Source: Deinococcus metallilatus
GTDB taxonomy: Bacteria > Deinococcota > Deinococci > Deinococcales > Deinococcaceae
Direction of reading: 5' to 3'
Length of the DNA stretch: 64,000 bases
Assembly: GCF_004758605.1 (NCBI RefSeq)
Contig: NZ_CP038512.1
Span: forward strand, 768,501-832,500
The position numbers were made by a program, and so were the translations under genes. The notes below the pieces were generated by a model that saw only the letters and a list, made by a program, of their open reading frames with translations, did not search any database and was not told where the DNA came from. Below, piece by piece: positions 1-21,465 of the stretch. How positions within the stretch are numbered: position 1 is the first letter of the stretch; the number at the start of each line of letters is the position of its first letter.

Positions 1-407
<407 letters not shown>

Positions 408-465
408 GTGCCCACTCTTGTCGTGCGGGCGCCACGTAACCTGCGCTCTAGCGCGGAAACGCCTC

Positions 466-494
466 AGTGTACCACCGCCGATTGGGGGGGGCAA
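466..494 (-). promoter_or_regulatory. promoter of rpsA
   Basis: On the minus strand, TTGCCC (489-494) and TACACT (466-471) are separated by exactly 17 bases, most of them a C-run. This fits a sigma-70-type promoter. It would give a 5' leader of roughly 70 bases before the rpsA ATG, so this is one of the genes here with an ordinary leadered layout. Confidence 0.6.
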
Positions 495-572
495 GCGCGG
501 TCTGAACGTGGTCCATTCGATATTCAGCAACTTTGGAAAGCCTGGCGGCGTGGTCCTGCGCTGCGGTGACGG

Positions 573-601
573 TTGACGGGGCCAGGGGAGGCGGCTATAC
601 T
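573..601 (+). promoter_or_regulatory. promoter of tRNA-Gln
   Basis: TTGACG (573-578) and TATACT (596-601) with a 17-base spacer form the best sigma-70-like promoter in the window. It lies about 40 bases before the mature 5' end of the tRNA, which fits a short processed leader. Confidence 0.8.
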
Positions 602-640
602 CCCTCACGCTCACCTCCGGGTGCGGCGGCCAGAGATGAC

Positions 641-716
<76 letters not shown>

Positions 717-725
717 ACCGAAGAA

Positions 726-748
726 CCCCGCCTAGTGCGGGGTTTTTT
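726..748 (+). terminator. terminator of tRNA-Gln
   Basis: A six-pair stem CCCCGC/GCGGGG with a five-base loop is followed directly by six T residues, ten bases after the tRNA CCA end. This is a textbook intrinsic terminator. Confidence 0.9.
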
Positions 749-821
749 CATGTCTCCATTTCCGGGTTAACGGCCTTTTCCGGGCTTGCGCTGTAATAGC
801 GCTGTAGTAGGCTATTCCAGG

Positions 822-1100
822 TCAGTCTGCGGCCTCCTGGCACCCCTCAACCCAGGCGTCCTCCTCGTCCTCAAGGGGAGTCATGGAGCCCACTTCCAGG
901 GGCAGGGGTGGTTGCTGCTGTTCAAAGGGGTCGACCAGGTATTCATCACGCTCCGCATCCAGAACGTGGCGGTAGACCGGGAGGGTGATGGTCACATCGC
1001 TGTGCCCCAGGTTGCGGCTGATGACCTCAATGGGCACCCTCCGGCGCGCCAGGGTGGTGGCATAGGTGTGGCGCAGCAGAGGGGTTAAGTGCGGACTCGA
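822..1100 (-). pseudogene. C-terminal remnant of a tyrosine recombinase (integrase)
   Basis: The last 90 or so codons resemble the end of a phage-type integrase. The box [18 protein letters not shown] is followed by LGHSDVTITLPVYRHVL, which contains the presumed nucleophile Tyr. Everything upstream of the LRHT box is missing: no core-binding domain, no first catalytic Arg/Lys, and the expected His just before LRHT is not in place. The upstream side of the reading frame runs into the ndk start region. Full-length family members are about 300 residues. The remnant ends about 100 bases from tRNA-Gln, a classical integration site, so it is probably the scar of a lost element. Confidence 0.8.
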
Positions 1101-1176
1101 CGACTTTGCGGTCGCCCGGACTGACCCGGCCTGGAGGCGAAGGGGACCTGCCCGGCCTGCTACCATTGCGGGCGGT

Positions 1177-1593
<417 letters not shown>

Positions 1594-1630
1594 AGCAGTC
1601 AGCGTTCAGCCGTCAGCAGGAACGGCACAG

Positions 1631-1655
1631 GCTCCAGCTCAGGCTGGGGCTTTTT
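1631..1655 (+). terminator. terminator of ndk
   Basis: An eight-pair stem GCTCCAGC/GCTGGGGC with a TCAG loop is followed by five T residues, about 40 bases after the ndk stop. Confidence 0.85.
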
Positions 1656-1678
1656 GTTGACCCCGGCTGGCTGACCGC

Positions 1679-2140
<462 letters not shown>

Positions 2141-2175
2141 GCGCGCACGATACGCCCCGCCGGGGCTGTGCCAGC

Positions 2176-2502
<327 letters not shown>

Positions 2503-2574
2503 CTCGAAGGGGGTAGAACGCAGGCCAGCGGGAGGTGTGGTCGGCGCTCCCTCATCGAAGTTGCCGGTTTTGTC

Positions 2575-3066
2575 TTACCGCGCGGCGAAAAACGCCAGAT
2601 CGAGGGCGGGCGGGACATCCCCGAGCAGGCGGATCATCTGGACGATCTGCGCCGTGTGGCGAACCTCGTGTTGCATGACGTGCCACAGCACCTCGTCGAC
2701 CGCGACGCGCCGGTCGGTCGCCGCCTGTTCGATCAGTTCGGGCCAGCGGGCCAGCGTGTCTTGCTCGACGGCCTCCCAGTACGTGAGCAGCTCCTCCAAT
2801 GATTTCTCGGGATGGTGCCAGTATTCGTCGGGCGAGGAGGGCGGTTTCCAGCCGAAGGTTTCCCGCACCAGCGGTCGGCCCAGGAGGTCCCCCCGGAACC
2901 AGCCGTCTTCCACCACGGCGATATGCATCACCAGGTCTTTGATGCAGCGCGCCCCCTCTGTGGGGATCACGGCCCGCGAGAGCTGTTCGTCGGGCATGGC
3001 CCGCAAGGTCGCCCAGAGCGCGCGGCGTGTCCGGGTCAGGTAGTGGTAGAAGGCGTCAGTATTCAC
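2575..3066 (-). CDS. DinB family protein (four-helix-bundle metalloprotein)
   Basis: DinB/YfiT-like proteins are helical bundles binding one divalent metal. The family is expanded in Deinococcus and some members are damage- or stress-induced thiol-dependent transferases. The 163 residues match the family size. The metal triad is visible as His48 (LVMHIAVVE), His133 and His137 (MQHEVRHTAQI). The start is GTG, with TAGATT just upstream as a probable leaderless -10. The substrate cannot be predicted. The family call is firm; the biochemical role is not. Confidence 0.85.
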   Translation of the reverse strand: MNTDAFYHYLTRTRRALWATLRAMPDEQLSRAVIPTEGARCIKDLVMHIAVVEDGWFRGDLLGRPLVRETFGWKPPSSPDEYWHHPEKSLEELLTYWEAVEQDTLARWPELIEQAATDRRVAVDEVLWHVMQHEVRHTAQIVQMIRLLGDVPPALDLAFFAAR

Positions 3067-3145
3067 CCTCTCAATCTAGGTCCGGTTCACGTCAGGACTT
3101 GTCGTCATTCAGGTCCACTTCCGGCAACGCGCTAGCCTGGGGGCA

Positions 3146-3985
<840 letters not shown>

Positions 3986-4202
3986 GGGCGGTCAGCGTTG
4001 GACATACCGGGTGAAGTCGGGGTTGCAACTGTTTCATGTTCCAGATGGGTTTCCGAAAACGCCCTTCGTGGTCTGGAGTGAACGTTTCCCCCGGCCCTGA
4101 GTCCGGACAGTCCCCGGAGATGAAGGGACGCTGTAGCTCGCGCCCTTCCCGCATCTCTTCCCTCACCCCTCCGCCTTCAGAATGCCCGGTGGAGGAGAGA
4201 AC

Positions 4203-5105
<903 letters not shown>

Positions 5106-5114
5106 GGTGTGAGC

Positions 5115-5477
5115 ATGGACAAGGTGAACCTCGCGGAGAAATTCGCGCTCTTCGACGACGCCTGGCACCCCCGCGTGGTGGCCGAACTGAACGGCCAGCA
5201 GGTGAAGGTCGTCAAGCTGCGCGGCGAGTTCGTGTGGCACCACCACGAACACGAGGACGAACTGTTCTGGGTGGTCCGGGGGACCCTGCGCCTGCGCTTC
5301 CGTGACCGGGACGTGCGGGTGGGCGAGGGCGAATTCATCGTTGTGCCGCGCGGCACCGACCATCTGCCGGTCGCGGAGACGGAGGAGGTCTGGGTGGTGC
5401 TGATCGAACCCGCCTCGACGCTGAACACCGGCAACGTGCGGGGCGAGCGGACCCGGGAGACGCTGGAACGGCTGTAG
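5115..5477 (+). CDS. cupin-domain protein
   Basis: A single-domain cupin of 120 residues forming a small beta barrel. Motif 1 is visible as [16 protein letters not shown], with three His and a Glu suited to metal binding, and motif 2 as [10 protein letters not shown]. Such small cupins are often isomerases, dioxygenases or sensors. The ATG is preferred over an in-frame GTG six bases upstream because GAGG lies seven bases before it and the protein then begins [10 protein letters not shown] like relatives. It follows the aldo/keto reductase closely, so a shared pathway is plausible but unproven. Confidence 0.85.
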   Translation: MDKVNLAEKFALFDDAWHPRVVAELNGQQVKVVKLRGEFVWHHHEHEDELFWVVRGTLRLRFRDRDVRVGEGEFIVVPRGTDHLPVAETEEVWVVLIEPASTLNTGNVRGERTRETLERL

Positions 5478-5592
5478 GAACGGCGGGTGCCGGTCGAGGA
5501 TGAGTCCTTTTCCCTCCTGAACGTGAAGGGAGGATCAGCTCCACGGTGCCTTCCCGCACGGTGAGTGGCCGGGCAGACGAGAGAATGCCCGC

Positions 5593-6654
<1,062 letters not shown>

Positions 6655-6662
6655 CGCCAGAA

Positions 6663-6692
6663 CGGCAGGGGCGGAGAACATCACCCCTGCCG
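6663..6692. terminator. bidirectional hairpin between convergent genes
   Basis: A perfect nine-pair stem CGGCAGGGG/CCCCTGCCG with a 12-base loop sits between the polyketide synthase stop and the leftward small-protein gene. There is no T-tract on either side, so it is a weaker terminator candidate. Confidence 0.5.
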
Positions 6693-6708
6693 CTGGGTGC
6701 CGCGCGGC

Positions 6709-7044
6709 TCAGCTGCCCTGCTCGCCGTCCGTGGTCTTGTCGGGATCGGTGGTGGCCCCGCTGGCGGGCAGACCGGCCTCCATGCCGCCGTAGGTGCTGG
6801 GATTGCGGTCCTGGGCCCCGATGACCCCGGCCTGGTCGTCCTGGGGGTTGCCGGTCGTGGGCGTGCCAGCCCCCGCGTCCCGGTTGTCGTCGTTGACCTG
6901 ATCCCAGTACCGGTCCTGCTTGCGCTCGCTGGGCGTCTTCTCGCCGCCCGTGTCCCAGTTGGGGTTGGTCTGGACCCGCTCCTGCGGCACGTTGTCCTGT
7001 GGGCCGGTCTGTCCTGACGGCTGATCGGATCGTCCTTCGTTCAT
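6709..7044 (-). CDS. small hydrophilic, probably disordered protein
   Basis: A 111-residue protein made almost wholly of Gly, Asp, Gln, Pro, Thr, Asn, Arg and Lys, with hardly any hydrophobic residues and no Cys. No signal peptide or membrane span is present. It looks intrinsically disordered throughout and resembles hydrophilins in composition. AGGAGG precedes the ATG by a few bases, so this is a leadered gene. A second small hydrophilic protein gene lies just upstream on the same strand, with about 40 bases between them. A role in desiccation or osmotic protection is a guess from composition only. Confidence 0.7.
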   Translation of the reverse strand: MNEGRSDQPSGQTGPQDNVPQERVQTNPNWDTGGEKTPSERKQDRYWDQVNDDNRDAGAGTPTTGNPQDDQAGVIGAQDRNPSTYGGMEAGLPASGATTDPDKTTDGEQGS

Positions 7045-7086
7045 GGGGCCTCCTGGGGCGCTGCCGTGATTCAGTGTGAGGTGGAC

Positions 7087-7263
7087 TCAGTGTGAGGCGT
7101 CGGGCCGGTCGCTCACCACGGCGTCCGGCAACTGCTCCACCTGCTCCGCCTTCTCCTTCATCCCGGTGCGCTGCACGTCCTTGATGTCGCTGAGGTCGTC
7201 GGTATCCTTCTGGCCGCCCTCGGGGTGGCGTTCGGTGGGCGGCTGGCGCTGGTCGTCACTCAT
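7087..7263 (-). CDS. 58-residue hydrophilic protein
   Basis: A short charged polypeptide beginning MSDDQRQPPTERHPEGG, rich in Asp, Glu, Gln and Lys and without hydrophobic stretches except around VEQLPDAVV. GGGAGGT lies seven bases before the ATG, which is strong support for such a short gene. It is followed on the same strand by the 111-residue disordered protein. An 11-base direct repeat TCAGTGTGAGG (7072-7082 and 7087-7097) overlaps its 3' end, including the stop codon. Function unknown; composition is like small stress or hydrophilin proteins. Confidence 0.65.
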   Translation of the reverse strand: MSDDQRQPPTERHPEGGQKDTDDLSDIKDVQRTGMKEKAEQVEQLPDAVVSDRPDASH

Positions 7264-7325
7264 GGTGCACCTCCCGAAACTGTGAATTGAGGTTCAGCGT
7301 ACCCCCGGCCAGCAGGCGGGCAGGT

Positions 7326-8165
7326 TCAGCCTCTCTTCATCTCCGGCGCGGCCCGCACCTCGCTCAGCGGCAGGTCCTGCTCCTGCGCCAGCTTCAGCCA
7401 GGACGCGGTCGGGTGTGCCCGCACGGTGGCCTCGGGGTCGGGGCCGGTGAGGGCCAGCCAGCGGTCCGCGAAATGCCCTTCCAGCGCGGCGACGGCAATC
7501 ACACCGTCGGCGGTGGCATACAGGCGGTAGAAGGGCCGGGCGCCGGACAGCAGGCCGCCGGGCGCCGTCAGGCCGTACCGCAGCGGCAGGGCCGCGTGGC
7601 TGGCTGCCCCCGCGAGGCCCACCCTCCGCTCGCGTTCCGCCCCGCCGCGCTCGCGGCCCCACAGCAGGGCCAGCGCGGCGGCCTGCGCCTCCCGCGCCCC
7701 CAGCAGGTCCGCGACCAGCGTGCGCGGCATGACGGGCCGTGCGGGATCGATCAGCCCGGCCTCCGCCTGATACGTGAGGTCGTGTCCGGGTGCGTTCGGG
7801 TCGAGGGTGTCCCCCACGATGACCACCCGGCACAGCCGGGGATAGGCGGCGTCCAGCGCGGAACCGTCCAGCCCCAGCCGCGCCAGGGCCGCCGGGCGAC
7901 TGCTGGTCAGCAGCAGGTCCGTCTCCGGCAGCAACGTGTGGAGCCTGGCCTGCCCCTCCGGCGTCTTGAGGTCCAGCGTGTGGACTTCCACCCCCCGCGT
8001 CACCTCCGCGTACCACTCCGGCGAGAAGTGCTGGAAGGGGTCCCCCCCCGGCGGCTCGATCTTCATGACCCGCGCCCCCTCGTCCCGCAGCGCGGCCGCG
8101 GCCAGCGGACCGGGCAGATTCAGCGCGAGGCTCAGGACGGTCAGGCCATGCAGTGGACCGGGCAT
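7326..8165 (-). CDS. CaiB/BaiF (class III) CoA-transferase family protein
   Basis: This family transfers CoA between carboxylates or racemises 2-methylacyl-CoAs. The N-terminal Rossmann-like segment (LNLPGPLAAAALRDEGARVMKIEPPGGDP) and the later GHDLTYQAEAGLI stretch match alpha-methylacyl-CoA racemase-type members. At 279 residues it is shorter than the usual 360-400, mainly in the C-terminal domain, so it may be a compact variant. GGAGGAT precedes the ATG. It stands alone between the small-protein genes and aconitase, so the substrate is not predictable. Confidence 0.8.
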   Translation of the reverse strand: MPGPLHGLTVLSLALNLPGPLAAAALRDEGARVMKIEPPGGDPFQHFSPEWYAEVTRGVEVHTLDLKTPEGQARLHTLLPETDLLLTSSRPAALARLGLDGSALDAAYPRLCRVVIVGDTLDPNAPGHDLTYQAEAGLIDPARPVMPRTLVADLLGAREAQAAALALLWGRERGGAERERRVGLAGAASHAALPLRYGLTAPGGLLSGARPFYRLYATADGVIAVAALEGHFADRWLALTGPDPEATVRAHPTASWLKLAQEQDLPLSEVRAAPEMKRG

Positions 8166-8390
8166 TCCCCATCCTCCCTCAAAAGTGGGGGAGCGTGGCT
8201 CTGGTTAAAAATGCAGGCTGGCGAGTCCTCTGGCCGGGCCCCCCGGCTTTCTGCTCCCGTCCCGGGAAGGCAGAATCGAGATGATGCGGAAGGGACGGGA
8301 GGCGCCGAAAGCCCGGTCACTCCCTGTTGTCCCTAAAGTTGTAACAGCGTGCCTGAGGGAGTAACGGGGTGCGTCCAGGGCGGTGCCGCT

Positions 8391-8396
8391 TATGAT
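8391..8396 (+). promoter_or_regulatory. possible -10 box of the aconitase promoter
   Basis: TATGAT lies 44 bases before the aconitase ATG in a 274-base gene-free stretch. No good -35 hexamer is seen at the expected distance. The rest of this stretch holds nothing else I can identify. Confidence 0.35.
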
Positions 8397-8439
8397 AAAG
8401 GCATCAAGCGGCCCTTCGCGGGGCAAGGAGGAACCCAGC

Positions 8440-11169
<2,730 letters not shown>

Positions 11170-11186
11170 CAGGGGAGGAAGGGATG

Positions 11187-11212
11187 GCCCCGCCTGGATG
11201 ACTGGGCGGGGC
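11187..11212 (+). terminator. terminator of acnA
   Basis: An eight-pair stem GCCCCGCC/GGCGGGGC with a ten-base loop starts 18 bases after the stop and is followed by a T-rich stretch (TGTCTATATTTCC). Confidence 0.75.
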
Positions 11213-11225
11213 TGTCTATATTTCC

Positions 11226-11777
11226 TTATTGGTATATAATTTCTCCCTGCCAATTTAACAGAAAAAGATTGAGAACATTTATTGCAGCATCACTGATGGA
11301 TCTAGATATATCGGCCTCGCTGAAAGGGCCATGGAACTGTTCTATCTCCAGTGGAAAGCTATACCCTTTGAATACAGAAGTATCTTTCGTCAATATGGCT
11401 TGCTGGAAATCCGCTCGATTGACTCTGCCTTCACTGAGAAAGTAACGCGCAATGAAGAAGCGCTTTCCGCCTTCTGGAGGGAAGAGGCTCACCGCCACCA
11501 TACCGCTGTACCGGCAATGTTCTCTTTGGGAGATGGTTGCCTGTCTTGGCAGTTTCGGTGCCTTGGCTTCCAGCAATTCAGAAAGTTTCAGCTCTGCGGC
11601 GGACGAGTAATCTTCTTGAATGGGACTAGTTTTACCTGCTGCTGCCAGATCAACGACGACGACGTTGTCCAGAAAGCAAATATCTGAAACTGCGACGTCT
11701 TTAAGCTGCGGTGTGCTGGGTGTAGCTGATGCTGTGATAATAAAGTTACTTAAAGCGGCAAACAGGATGGGGTGCAT
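11226..11777 (-). CDS. AT-rich secreted protein of unknown function
   Basis: A 183-residue protein with a likely signal peptide in the first 20 residues. The mature protein has a charged middle part and no motif that I recognise; its two Cys (LDNV region and EHCRYSG) could form a disulfide. The coding sequence is far richer in A and T than its neighbours, including many TTT, AAA and ATA codons, which suggests recent acquisition. Even so, TAGACT lies six bases before the ATG, the local leaderless signature. It ends tail-to-tail against the aconitase terminator. Confidence 0.6.
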   Translation of the reverse strand: MHPILFAALSNFIITASATPSTPQLKDVAVSDICFLDNVVVVDLAAAGKTSPIQEDYSSAAELKLSELLEAKAPKLPRQATISQREHCRYSGMVAVSLFPPEGGKRFFIARYFLSEGRVNRADFQQAILTKDTSVFKGYSFPLEIEQFHGPFSEADISRSISDAAINVLNLFLLNWQGEIIYQ

Positions 11778-11889
11778 GAATGTAGTCTAACGCATTCAGA
11801 CTGCGCGAATGGATTGAAGCCAGCGACTTGAGTCTCACAGCGGATATAGGTTTTTATACCCGCGCTCCTGCCCGTGCCAGCCGGAGCGT

Positions 11890-12477
11890 TTACAGGCCGA
11901 CTCCCTCGTAAATGTCGTCCAGTGACAGCGGAACGTTCAGGCACGGCAGGTTCAGCGTCCCTTCCCCTTCCTCGTAGTGCTCGTCCCACCCGTCGCCGTT
12001 CCTGATGTACAGGCGAGCGGCGCCGGTCGCCGTGTCGACCAGCAGATAACCCTGCACACTGGGGAGGGCCGTGTAGGCGAGGAGTTTCTCGCGCCGGTCG
12101 AGATCGCGGGTGCTGGGGCTGAGGACTTCCACGACGAGGCACGGCGCCGTGAGGAACGTGGCGGCATCGTCCACGGGGTCACAGGTGAGCACGAGGTCCG
12201 GGTAGTAGTACCGGACACCGCCCCACTGCGGGATGCGGACGCGCATATCGCTCTGATACAGGCGGCAGCCCTGGCGCAGGGCCGTGCGGTGAAGTGCCGC
12301 GCCGATATTCATGCTGATCAGCCCGTGCCTGCTGGTGGCTCCCGCTCGGGCCTGCGGACTGTCCTCACCGTGCAGGGCATACACAAAGCCCCAGACGTAT
12401 TCACGCTTGACGGGACTCGTTTCCTCGGTGCGGAGGTACTCCTCTTCCGTCATCGTCCTCAGGGCCGGGCCGCTCAT
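11890..12477 (-). CDS. Uma2 family putative endonuclease (DUF820)
   Basis: Uma2 proteins have a PD-(D/E)XK nuclease-like fold and are numerous in Deinococcus and cyanobacteria, but their substrates are unknown. The 195 residues fit the family. The start MTEEEYLRTEETSPVKREYVWG, the acidic core YYYPDLVLTC (Asp94) and LVVEVLSPSTRDLDRREK (Glu117) are diagnostic. TAGCAT is followed by GGAGGC directly before the ATG, so either leaderless or SD-driven initiation is possible. It stands alone, with no partner gene of a defence or toxin type. Confidence 0.9.
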   Translation of the reverse strand: MSGPALRTMTEEEYLRTEETSPVKREYVWGFVYALHGEDSPQARAGATSRHGLISMNIGAALHRTALRQGCRLYQSDMRVRIPQWGGVRYYYPDLVLTCDPVDDAATFLTAPCLVVEVLSPSTRDLDRREKLLAYTALPSVQGYLLVDTATGAARLYIRNGDGWDEHYEEGEGTLNLPCLNVPLSLDDIYEGVGL

Positions 12478-12590
12478 GCCTCCATGCTACGCGCCGGACG
12501 CTTTACCGGAGCACTCTTGCTCTGGACGTATGAAAAGGCCTACGGCCCCGGCCAGTGCCGGAGCCGCACGCTCTCAAGCCCCCGGGTCTT

Positions 12591-12866
12591 TTACTTGCGC
12601 CGGATTCGCTCGGGGGCGAGTTCGGGCCTGGGCGTTTGCAGGCTGTGCAGCAGCAGGGCGAACACGATCAGGCCGTGCAGGGCCAGCAGGCTGAACAGGG
12701 CCATCTCGGGCTGGCTGCGGTACCCGTAAGCGCCGACGAGCTGGAAGAGGATCAGCGTGAGCAGGACGCGGGTGCGGCGGTCGGGAAAACGCAGGTAGGC
12801 GTAGGTGCCTGCCAGCATGCTGAATAGCAGGGGGAGTGCCAGGGTATTGAGCATTTCTTGACCCAT
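12591..12866 (-). CDS. small membrane protein, unknown function
   Basis: A 91-residue protein with three predicted membrane spans (about residues 6-24, 33-49 and 56-76) and a basic C-terminal tail ending ERIRRK. No family was recognised. There are two candidate ATGs fifteen bases apart and no convincing Shine-Dalgarno site, so the start is uncertain. It lies between Uma2 and the enolase-superfamily gene on the same strand, with spacers of about 110 bases on both sides, so an operon is not indicated. Confidence 0.6.
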   Translation of the reverse strand: MGQEMLNTLALPLLFSMLAGTYAYLRFPDRRTRVLLTLILFQLVGAYGYRSQPEMALFSLLALHGLIVFALLLHSLQTPRPELAPERIRRK

Positions 12867-12969
12867 ATCTCATTTTCTCGGAAGCGGAGGGGGACAATCG
12901 CCATGTTACCCAGACAGGCACAACAAGGGTTCCTGGCCTTCCCCACGAGAGAGGCGGCGGCAAACCATC

Positions 12970-14825
<1,856 letters not shown>

Positions 14826-14946
14826 GCCCGGAGTCTAAGGCGACAGGCTGCCTTAAGGCTGGCGTAAGGTTCAGTCAACCCAGGGTGAGGAGAGGCCCCT
14901 CACTTCCGGCTGGAAGCGTTTCTAGACTCAAGCTGGAGGCTTACTG

Positions 14947-15081
14947 ATGGCGCGATTGCAAGGCAACAGCGGTGGCGGCTGGGGGACAGTGCTGCTCATC
15001 ATCCTGATTCTGGTGGTGCTGTTTTTGCTGGTCTACTTCCTGTACCTCAAGCCCCGGGGGCTGCTGAACCTCGGCTTCTGA
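14947..15081 (+). CDS. 44-residue single-span membrane protein
   Basis: A tiny protein: a hydrophilic Gly/Gln/Asn-rich start (MARLQGNSGGGWGT), one strong membrane helix (about residues 15-34, nearly all Leu/Ile/Val/Phe), then a short basic tail. GGAGG seven bases before the ATG and an upstream TAGACT (14922-14927) give it both a ribosome site and a promoter box. It lies 141 bases before the PRC-barrel gene on the same strand and may be co-transcribed with it. No function is known. Confidence 0.65.
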   Translation: MARLQGNSGGGWGTVLLIILILVVLFLLVYFLYLKPRGLLNLGF

Positions 15082-15222
15082 AGCGGGCCCTGCCGCTCTG
15101 CGCCCCCCGGGGTGGCGGCCTGCACGCGGTCCCCGGTTTCCCGGGGGTTTCGCACGGCGTCCGGCCAGCGGCAGGTGGCCCCAGCTCCCCCGCATCCTCT
15201 TTTCCCCAAACGGAGACAGCTC

Positions 15223-16947
<1,725 letters not shown>

Positions 16948-16961
16948 GGGCATAAGGAGAG

Positions 16962-16998
16962 GGGCGGGCCTTCCGGGGATGGGAGGCCCGCCCTGTTT
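16962..16998 (+). terminator. terminator after the PRC-barrel gene
   Basis: A nine-pair stem GGGCGGGCC/GGCCCGCCC with a 14-base loop begins 15 bases after the stop and is followed by TGTTTGG. The next 200 bases to the exporter gene hold only a short dispersed repeat. Confidence 0.7.
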
Positions 16999-17172
16999 GG
17001 ATGACGGCTCAGGATGGCCGCGAAATGTCGGCTGCGTTTTTGGAGGTAGGTGGTGAGGGCAGCCTATAGCTGCCGCCCCCCTCTGTTCCGCAGCTTTACA
17101 AGTCCCCCGCGAGGGGAGAGGAGCAAAACCGCCGCTCACGCGCTTTCTTCTGAAGCGCATCACCCCAAGTTG

Positions 17173-17204
17173 AACCGCTGAAAGCTGAAGGCTGCCCCTG
17201 ACCG

Positions 17205-17206
<2 letters not shown>
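17173..17206. repeat. dispersed GCTGA-rich intergenic repeat
   Basis: A copy of the short repeat family based on CCGCTGAAAGCTGA and GGCTG, which recurs in several intergenic gaps here. Its right end overlaps the stop codon of the permease gene. Confidence 0.5.
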
Positions 17207-18435
<1,229 letters not shown>

Positions 18436-18446
<11 letters not shown>

Positions 18447-19176
18447 GCGCCGCCTCCCCCTGCCCCCGCACCAGCGCGAAAAAGGCCCGTTCCAGGTTGC
18501 GCTCGCCCGTCTGTGCCAGGATGTCCGGAATGGTCCCGACCGTCACCAGGGCCCCCTCGTGCAGGATCGCCACCCGGTCGCAGACCTCCTCGGCCTCGCT
18601 CATCACGTGGGTGGAGTAGAGGGTCAGCTTGCCGGGCTGCCGCGTCGCCGTCACGAAGTCCAGCAGCGTCCGCCGGGCGAAGATGTCCAGGCCGCTGGCC
18701 GCCTCGTCCAGAATCAGCACCTGGGGGTCGTGGATGACGGCGCGGGCGATCACCACCTTCTGCTTCATGCCGGTGCTGTACTCGCCCGCGCGCACGTCCA
18801 GCGTGCGGCCCAGGTCCAGTGCCAGGTCCAGCTCGGCAATTCGCGCGTCGGCCTGCGCCCGCGTCATGCCGTACAGCCCCGCGAAGGAGCGCAGCACCTC
18901 CCGCCCGGTCAGGCGCGCGGGCAGGCCCATGCCGCCGTTCACCACGCCCAGCAGGCGCCGCACGGCTTCCGGCTCGCGCAGCACGTCATGTCCGGCGAGC
19001 GTCGCCGTGCCGGACGTGGGTTTCAGCAGCGTGGCGATGATCCGCAGCAGCGTCGTCTTTCCGGCACCGTTTGGGCCGAGCAGGCCGAATACCTCGCCTT
19101 CCCGCGCGCCCAGGCTCACGTCCCGCAGCGCCGCGTGGTTGCCGTACGTCTTGCTCAGGTTCCGAAGTTCGAGCAT
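18436..19176 (-). CDS. ABC transporter ATP-binding protein (NatA-like)
   Basis: The ATPase subunit partnering the downstream permease. The 246 residues contain Walker [10 protein letters not shown], an ABC signature in the variant form YSTGMKQKV, Walker [13 protein letters not shown] and the H-loop [10 protein letters not shown] chose the inner ATG (MLELRNLSK) because GGGAGG lies four to ten bases before it; a GTG/ATG four codons upstream would leave that site inside the gene. The exporter operon appears to contain only these two genes. Confidence 0.93.
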
Positions 19177-20007
<831 letters not shown>

Positions 20008-20025
20008 CCTTCGCCCCGTTGTTCG

Positions 20026-20050
20026 GCCCCCCGTCGCGGGGGCTTTTTTC
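20026..20050 (+). terminator. terminator after the winged-helix gene
   Basis: A GC-only hairpin (GCCCCC to GGGGGC around GTCGC) runs straight into six T residues, about 20 bases after the stop. Confidence 0.9.
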
Positions 20051-20082
20051 TTTGGGCTGACCGGCCCCGGCACCCCCTCTGC

Positions 20083-20426
<344 letters not shown>

Positions 20427-20436
20427 GGGGTCGGGA

Positions 20437-21288
20437 ATGTCCCAGCCGGACCAGCCGCTGCCCCGCCTGTCTCTGGGTGGGCAGCCGGTGCCCGTCCTCG
20501 GACAGGGGACCTGGATGATGGGTGAACGGCCCGAACGCTACCGCGAGGAACTCTACGTCCTGCAACTCGGCCTCGACCTCGGCATGACCTTGATCGACAC
20601 GGCGGAGATGTACGGCAATGGTGCTTCCGAGCGTCTGGTCGGGGAGGCGATCCGGGGCCGCCGCGACGAGGTGTTTCTGGTCAGCAAGGTGCTGCCCAGC
20701 CATGCCACCCGGCCCGGCACCGTCCAGGCCTGCCAGCAGAGTCTGGGGTGGCTGGGAACGGATTACCTCGACCTCTACCTGCTGCACTGGCGCGGCCCGG
20801 TCCCGCTGGAAGAAACCGTCGAGGCGCTGGAAGGGCTGAAGGCGTCCGGCCAGATTCGCGCCTGGGGCGTCAGCAACTTCGACCCGCAGGACATGCGCGA
20901 GTTGAGCCGGGTGCCGGGCGGGGAGCAGGTGGCGACCGATCAGGTCCTCTACAACCTCACGCGGCGGGGGATCGAGGTGGACCTGTTGCCGGAGTGTCAG
21001 GCGCAGGGGCTGCCGGTGATGGCCTACTCGCCGGTGGAGCAGGGGCGTCTGCTGCGGCAGCCCGTCTTGCAGGAGGTGGCGCGGCGGCACGGGGCGACGC
21101 CCGCGCAGGTGGCGCTGGCCTGGGTGCTGCGGCAGCCGGGGGTGATCGCCATTCCCAAAGCCTCCCGTGAGGAACACGTCCGCGAAAACCGGGCGGCGGT
21201 GGACGTGCGGCTGAGTGAGGAGGACCTGGCGCAGCTCGACCGGGCCTTTCCGGCGCCCATGCGGCCCGTGCCGCTGGAAATGCTGTGA
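20437..21288 (+). CDS. aldo/keto reductase
   Basis: A second NADPH-dependent AKR, 283 residues, in the prokaryotic subgroup with [16 protein letters not shown]. The tetrad is Asp54 and Tyr59 (LIDTAEMYG), Lys84 (FLVSKVLP) and His117 (LYLLHWRG). The C-terminal [14 protein letters not shown] supplies the NADP phosphate contact. It differs clearly from the other reductase in this window, so it is not a recent duplicate. It follows the cyclic-di-AMP receptor gene by 11 bases. Substrate unknown. Confidence 0.9.
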   Translation: MSQPDQPLPRLSLGGQPVPVLGQGTWMMGERPERYREELYVLQLGLDLGMTLIDTAEMYGNGASERLVGEAIRGRRDEVFLVSKVLPSHATRPGTVQACQQSLGWLGTDYLDLYLLHWRGPVPLEETVEALEGLKASGQIRAWGVSNFDPQDMRELSRVPGGEQVATDQVLYNLTRRGIEVDLLPECQAQGLPVMAYSPVEQGRLLRQPVLQEVARRHGATPAQVALAWVLRQPGVIAIPKASREEHVRENRAAVDVRLSEEDLAQLDRAFPAPMRPVPLEML

Positions 21289-21388
21289 GGGTGTGGTCGA
21301 ACAGGGGTGCGGCTGCCCAGCTCAGTTGGCCCACTTGCAACCCGGACTTGCTGTGCAAAAGCAGGGGAGGCGAGAGCTTTTGCTTTCT

Positions 21389-21413
21389 CCTGCTGAAGGC
21401 TGACTGCTGAATC
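21389..21413. repeat. dispersed GCTGA-rich intergenic repeat
   Basis: Another copy of the short repeat family (TGCTGAAGGCTGACTGCTGA), in the 177-base gap between the reductase and propeller genes. Confidence 0.45.
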
Positions 21414-21465
21414 GCTCGTCAACCCGCCCTCACGCCCCGTCAGCGTAGAGCGGCGAGGCTGAAGC

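Noticed and set aside
5511..5534. Hairpin TCCCTCCT/AGGGAGGA after the cupin gene as a terminator
   Set aside because: The stem is short and has no T-tract; it may simply reflect ribosome-site-like sequence, so I did not list it as a terminator.
7072..7097. 11-base direct repeat as a target-site duplication of an insertion
   Set aside because: The copies are only four bases apart with nothing between them, so it is a local duplication and not an element boundary.
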